Assembly: GCA_017550775.1 (NCBI GenBank)
Contig: JAFZOA010000298.1
Coordinates: forward strand, 1-8,165
Length of the DNA stretch: 8,165 bases
From: Ruminiclostridium sp.
GTDB taxonomy: Bacteria > Bacillota_A > Clostridia > Oscillospirales > Ruminococcaceae
Reading direction: 5' to 3'
The notes beneath the pieces are model-generated. The model searched no databases. It had not been told where the DNA came from and was given only the letters and a program-made list of their open reading frames with translations. The position numbers were made by a program, and so were the translations under genes. Each line of letters opens with the position of its first letter. Position 1 is the first letter of the stretch. This document shows, piece after piece, positions 4,812-8,165 of the stretch.

Positions 4812-7238
4812 ATGCTCATAAAATATACACTAAAAAATATTTTCTCAAAACCGGGCAGGCTTATCATTCTGATACTGTGTCTGACCGTCGCCTGTCTCGC
4901 GGGATTTGCGGCTCTCGACTACGGAAGCTCCGTAAGGGACACTTTCGGTAAGATGTACTCGAAATACCGCGGAGACTATCTTATCCTGTACTGGGGAAAT
5001 GAAGGCGTAACAGACGCGATCTTTGAAGGCTACGATATCTCGAAGATCCGCTTTATCGGCAGCAAATCGGTAACGAAGCGTGAGATTACAAGGAAAGAAA
5101 AGCTGTACACCTTTGCGCTTACCGAAGAGATCAGCATATCTTCCTACAGTGATCCCGATGACGCGCGCGCATTGAAAATGCTGGAGATGGATTATGACCC
5201 GGGGGAGGGTGAGATCGCAATAAGCAAGGACTACAGCGAAAAGTACGGGTACAATATCGGCGACGAACTCATTCTCTATGATACCAAACAGAACCCCGTT
5301 CCGCTCACTGTGACTTACATTTATGACAAGGAAAACTATCTTGGCGAAATGTCGGGCTTAATATGCAAGGAACAGGCATTCAAGCTCACAAACAGCACGA
5401 TCTTCAAAGGCGGTATCGTTGATATCCCGGACGAAGACAGAGAAGAGTTTGAACGCGTAATGACGGAAAAGCATCCGAATGTGCTTGTAACAAAGGTCTA
5501 TATTACAGACGAGGAAATGGAAGGCTATAACAATGTAACGTATATACTGTATCTTGTATTCGTGCTTGTCTTTGTTCTGGTGATATTCGTTACGGTAAGC
5601 TTTACGGAAAAGATAATCACCGAAAGAATGTCCGTGATCGGAACGCTCCGGAGTATTGGTATGTCGCTGCGTGAGACCACGGGTATCCTGCTCTTTGAAA
5701 ATGTGATCTACGGACTTATGGGAAGCGGCATCGCACTTGTTTTGTATCTCCTGCTCAGAAACTATGCGATGACAATGCTGGCTGTCTCGGTAAGCGGAAG
5801 CACAGAGATCGGAGATATCAACATACTGAACTGTCTGATAATCGTTTTGTTTGCGATACTGCTCCAGATACTTGTACCTATGTCCGCGGTAATGAAGGCG
5901 GTAAGGACATCAATCAGAGATATCATATTCGACAGCCGCGACGGAGAATACCGTGTATCCTACCCGAAAACGATCATCGGAGCTGTTATGATCGCAGCAG
6001 GATTGATATGCGGGTTCCTGTTTGAAAACCTTGCGGTGTCCATAGTATCTGTCCTCTTGATCATAATGGGCGCGGGTCTTTCGATCCAGTTCGTAGTCAG
6101 AAAAGTGACTTACGCGATGTCCGGTGTATTCGGTGCGGCAAATATGCCCGTTGCAGAGCTTGCGGCTGTTGAAACCGGAAGCAAAAAGCCGAATTCGAGC
6201 AACGCTGTACTTGCCGTAGCGGCGGTGATCACAGCGGCGACGGTATTCCTTATCGGAGGCTCCATAATGGGTTCCCTGGAGAGGTACGAGTACAATTCCG
6301 ATATCATTGTCACAAATGTTTATGATAAAACGACCAAGTATGAATATCTCAGTGAAATGGATAATGTCACCGATGTGGAATATGTTTATGAGACCGGTGA
6401 TGACATATCCATAAAAGACAGGACCACGAGGTTCATGGTCATGGCGCTTCCGGATTACAGGCATTATAAAGTCTATGGAGAGCTTCCGGCTTCCCTCGAA
6501 GCGGACGAGTGTGCATTTGACCCTATCGCGATGAACAAAATGGGCATCAAAGAAGGAGATACTGTTGAGATCACATTCAACAGTTACGGAGTCTTCCCGA
6601 TAAAGAAAACGATGCACGTTGTCAGGGCTCTTGAATACAGCCCGTTCATGGGTATGGGCACGATAATTGTATCGCATCAGCTTTACAATGAGCTTTATGC
6701 CGATACAGTCACGACCATATTTATCACGACCGATGATCCCGTAAATGTCAAGACAGACATTGAGGATTCCATGACAAAGGGCGAAAAGATCCGAACAATG
6801 GCGGAATATGTCGAGGATAAGGAAGAATATACTGCTCAGGTAAGAATTATTATCATAGCGGTAGTGGTTGTAGCTATCAGTCTCACGCTTATAGGTATTT
6901 CCGGTAACCAGATCATCGGATTTGCGAGCCGCAAAAAGGAATACGCGATGCTTCATTCCTGCGCTTGTCCGAGAAGCAGCATCATAAAGATGATACTTAC
7001 CGAAAACGCGCTTCTTTTCGGAGTTGCGTGTATCGTGTCGGCGGTACTGTGTATTCCCGTAACGATGCTTGTTGCCCGGATATTTATCATGACGGACACG
7101 GGAATATTTGTGAGCGTACACTACGGTGTTCTGTTCTTATGTATTTTTGCGCTCTGGGCTGTAACAATGCTGACATCTCTTTCACCTATAAGAAGCCTGA
7201 GAAAGATGAACACAGCAATGGAAATGAAGTACGAATAA
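4812..7238 (+). CDS. ABC transporter permease with two FtsX/MacB-type modules, 808 aa, about 10 TM
   Basis: Membrane subunit of a type VII (MacB/LolCDE/BceB-like) ABC system; such systems transmit ATP-driven motion to extracytoplasmic substrates such as peptides or lipoproteins. Hydrophobic segments by eye: about 17-37, 244-264, 295-315, 340-360, 385-403, 407-425, 464-484, 678-698, 730-758 and 768-790. Two large outer domains lie at 38-243 and 485-677. The two halves repeat an FtsX core: residues 271-301 (ERMSVIGTLRSIGMSLRETT onward) align with 710-737 (EYAMLHSCACPRSSIIK onward). The second copy has lost the usual glycine of the SxGxS turn and carries two cysteines there. The start at 4812 follows AAGGAGGTGG, which lies inside the end of the peptidase gene. 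The ATPase begins 13 bases after the stop. One long permease with both halves suggests no second permease is needed. Substrate is unknown. Confidence 0.92.
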   Translation: MLIKYTLKNIFSKPGRLIILILCLTVACLAGFAALDYGSSVRDTFGKMYSKYRGDYLILYWGNEGVTDAIFEGYDISKIRFIGSKSVTKREITRKEKLYTFALTEEISISSYSDPDDARALKMLEMDYDPGEGEIAISKDYSEKYGYNIGDELILYDTKQNPVPLTVTYIYDKENYLGEMSGLICKEQAFKLTNSTIFKGGIVDIPDEDREEFERVMTEKHPNVLVTKVYITDEEMEGYNNVTYILYLVFVLVFVLVIFVTVSFTEKIITERMSVIGTLRSIGMSLRETTGILLFENVIYGLMGSGIALVLYLLLRNYAMTMLAVSVSGSTEIGDINILNCLIIVLFAILLQILVPMSAVMKAVRTSIRDIIFDSRDGEYRVSYPKTIIGAVMIAAGLICGFLFENLAVSIVSVLLIIMGAGLSIQFVVRKVTYAMSGVFGAANMPVAELAAVETGSKKPNSSNAVLAVAAVITAATVFLIGGSIMGSLERYEYNSDIIVTNVYDKTTKYEYLSEMDNVTDVEYVYETGDDISIKDRTTRFMVMALPDYRHYKVYGELPASLEADECAFDPIAMNKMGIKEGDTVEITFNSYGVFPIKKTMHVVRALEYSPFMGMGTIIVSHQLYNELYADTVTTIFITTDDPVNVKTDIEDSMTKGEKIRTMAEYVEDKEEYTAQVRIIIIAVVVVAISLTLIGISGNQIIGFASRKKEYAMLHSCACPRSSIIKMILTENALLFGVACIVSAVLCIPVTMLVARIFIMTDTGIFVSVHYGVLFLCIFALWAVTMLTSLSPIRSLRKMNTAMEMKYE

Positions 7239-7251
7239 GGGGGAAATCAAT

Positions 7252-7929
7252 ATGGAAGAAGCAATTCTTAAGGTTGAGAATGTCAGCAAAACGTTTGGTA
7301 CCGGCGAGGCTATGAATAAGGTGCTCGATAATGTATCACTTGAAATACACAAGGGTGAATTCGCGTCCCTCATGGGCTCGTCGGGAAGCGGTAAATCCAC
7401 GCTGCTGTATCTTATAGGCGGACTTGATACGAGCTATGAGGGGAACATCTATATCTGCGGACAGAAAATGACCGGAATGAAGGAAAGCGAGATGTCCGCG
7501 CTGAGGCTTGCGAAGATCGGGTTTATATTCCAGTTCTACAATCTTGTGCAGAACCTTTCCGTTGAGGACAACATTCTTCTGCCGATAAAAATGGCAAAAA
7601 AGAACGTTCCCGGCTATAAGGAAAAGCTTGAGGAAATACTCGAAATAACCGGTCTCACCGAAAAGAGGAAGCAGAAGCCTTCCCAGCTTTCCGGCGGTCA
7701 GCAGCAGAGAGTCTCCATTGCGAGAGCGGTACTATCCGAGCCGGAGATACTCCTCGCGGACGAGCCTACCGGTAACCTCGACAGTAAGACTACGGTCGAG
7801 ATAATGGATCTCTTCAAGCGCATAAATCAGGAAAAGGGCATAACATTCTTACAGGTAACTCACTCGCAGGAAACAGCCGATTACGGAACCAGAATAATCC
7901 GTCTTGACAGCGGACGGCTTGTTGGTTAA
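7252..7929 (+). CDS. ABC transporter ATP-binding protein (MacB/LolD-type), 225 aa
   Basis: Cytoplasmic ATPase that powers the permease encoded just upstream. Motifs in order: Walker A G42-SSGSGKST-50 with K48; Q-loop Q94 in FIFQFYNL; signature L146-SGGQ-150; Walker B ILLADEP (166-172) with catalytic E171; D-loop NLDS (175-178); H-switch H204 in VTHS. The FQFYNL Q-loop and the compact length are typical of the LolD/MacB/BceA group that works with FtsX-type permeases. The set is intact, so it should hydrolyse ATP. The ribosome site AAGGGGGA (7237-7244) starts at the last two bases of the permease stop codon, eight bases before the ATG, so the two genes are closely coupled. It is the last gene of the operon; no canonical T-tract terminator follows on this strand. 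Confidence 0.96.
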   Translation: MEEAILKVENVSKTFGTGEAMNKVLDNVSLEIHKGEFASLMGSSGSGKSTLLYLIGGLDTSYEGNIYICGQKMTGMKESEMSALRLAKIGFIFQFYNLVQNLSVEDNILLPIKMAKKNVPGYKEKLEEILEITGLTEKRKQKPSQLSGGQQQRVSIARAVLSEPEILLADEPTGNLDSKTTVEIMDLFKRINQEKGITFLQVTHSQETADYGTRIIRLDSGRLVG

Positions 7930-7955
7930 TGAGATCGGATGCTATGAGTACAGCG

Positions 7956-8048
7956 GGCGGTCACATAGCTTTGGGGCTCTGCCTCACTGCACGATGCAGT
8001 GAGGTGACCGCCAAAAGCGCGCAGGACGCGCGCATTCAAGCGGTCACC
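7956..8048. repeat. GC-rich structured element with alternative hairpins
   Basis: GGCGGTCAC (7956-7964) pairs with GTGACCGCC (8004-8012), enclosing a second perfect hairpin: CTCACTGCA (7983-7991) with TGCAGTGAG (7995-8003). GGTGACCGC (8003-8011) can instead pair with GCGGTCACC (8040-8048), enclosing GCGCGC (8017-8022) and GCGCGC (8028-8033) with a 5-base loop. The two 9-bp outer stems use the same middle strand and exclude each other. No T run follows on the + strand, so it is not an ordinary terminator for the ABC operon. On the - strand the GCGCGC hairpin is followed by four T, a weak terminator shape. The density of nested inverted repeats after an operon fits a dispersed intergenic repeat or a structured RNA. 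I cannot test copy number. Confidence 0.6.
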
Positions 8049-8060
8049 GATGTACACCCG

Positions 8061-8113
8061 CCGGGGCTAACGCCGCCCCGGTCCCCGCGCCAGCGGATTT
8101 GCGAAGCAATATC
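8061..8113. repeat. Further hairpins, probably the right part of the structured element
   Basis: CCGGGGC (8061-8067) pairs with GCCCCGG (8075-8081) around the loop TAACGCC. A second, weaker hairpin follows: TTGC (8099-8102), loop GAA, GCAA (8106-8109), which GAT/ATC (8096-8098 with 8111-8113) can extend past a bulged base. The composition stays GC-rich to about 8107 and then falls off, which suggests the element ends there. The second hairpin looks eroded or cut short compared with the others. Confidence 0.5.
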
Positions 8114-8165
8114 ATAGACGCATGGACCCATACCGTAACACGGAACTTGAATGGTCTTGTTAGAG
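8114..8165. other. Right edge, no supported feature
   Basis: The last 52 bases hold no ribosome site or recognisable gene. A 13-codon frame from ATG 8122 to TAG 8163 has no ribosome site. The short inverted repeat CCGT/ACGG near 8133-8143 is too small to interpret. Confidence 0.4.

Noticed and set aside
5910..7121. Long open frame (403 codons) on the - strand
   Set aside because: It is exactly antisense to the permease, lacks a ribosome site, and is rich in His, Arg, Tyr and Asp as expected from the complement of a membrane-protein gene.
7956..8048. CRISPR array
   Set aside because: The repeated CGGTCAC units are inverted as well as direct, unevenly spaced and only 7-9 bases long, and no cas gene is present.
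7929..8117. 62-codon + frame starting at an ATG that overlaps the ATPase stop
   Set aside because: There is no ribosome site, the Pro/Arg/Ala-rich sequence has no recognisable pattern, and the frame lies wholly across the nested hairpins, whose base pairing explains the sequence better than coding does.

Overview
The window looks like chromosome of a gut-type member of the Clostridia, probably Oscillospiraceae/Ruminococcus-like. The grounds are near-consensus GGAGG Shine-Dalgarno sites, a textbook sigma-A promoter, a TndX/TnpX-type large serine recombinase, a lipoprotein M13 peptidase, and an FtsX/MacB-type ABC exporter of about 800 residues. The taxonomic call is inference from gene families; no marker gene is present. 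Everything convincingly coding is on the + strand.

Layout. (1) Positions 1-775: the tail of an FN3-like protein is open from the left edge and runs, without a stop, into a complete UlaG/UPF0173-type metallo-beta-lactamase-fold hydrolase. That hydrolase also has its own ribosome site and start at 152. A strong intrinsic terminator (785-819) closes this unit. (2) Positions 820-2583: a compact recombination module, made of an unrecognised 32-residue ORF with an excellent ribosome site followed by an intact 520-residue large serine recombinase. An imperfect 13-bp direct repeat (12/13) brackets the module. (3) Positions 2584-2782: an AT-rich control region with a palindrome, a weaker upstream promoter and a strong extended -10 promoter. 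(4) Positions 2783-7929: a three-gene operon of M13 zinc-peptidase lipoprotein, 10-TM FtsX-type permease and MacB/LolD-type ATPase, with gaps of 4 and 13 nt. (5) Positions 7930-8165: a GC-rich stretch full of hairpins, including two mutually exclusive 9-bp pairings. It is more likely a dispersed structured repeat or RNA element than a gene.

How the genes may work together: the peptidase should sit on the outer face of the membrane beside the ABC complex. A peptide-handling role (cleaving or clearing extracellular peptides, or maturing an exported peptide) is the simplest hypothesis, but no substrate gene or cognate two-component system is in the window. The recombinase is either a solo integrase unit or the left end of an element carrying the operon; the sequence alone does not decide this. 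The peptidase/ABC operon looks more AT-rich than the MBL and recombinase genes in the blocks I sampled by eye.
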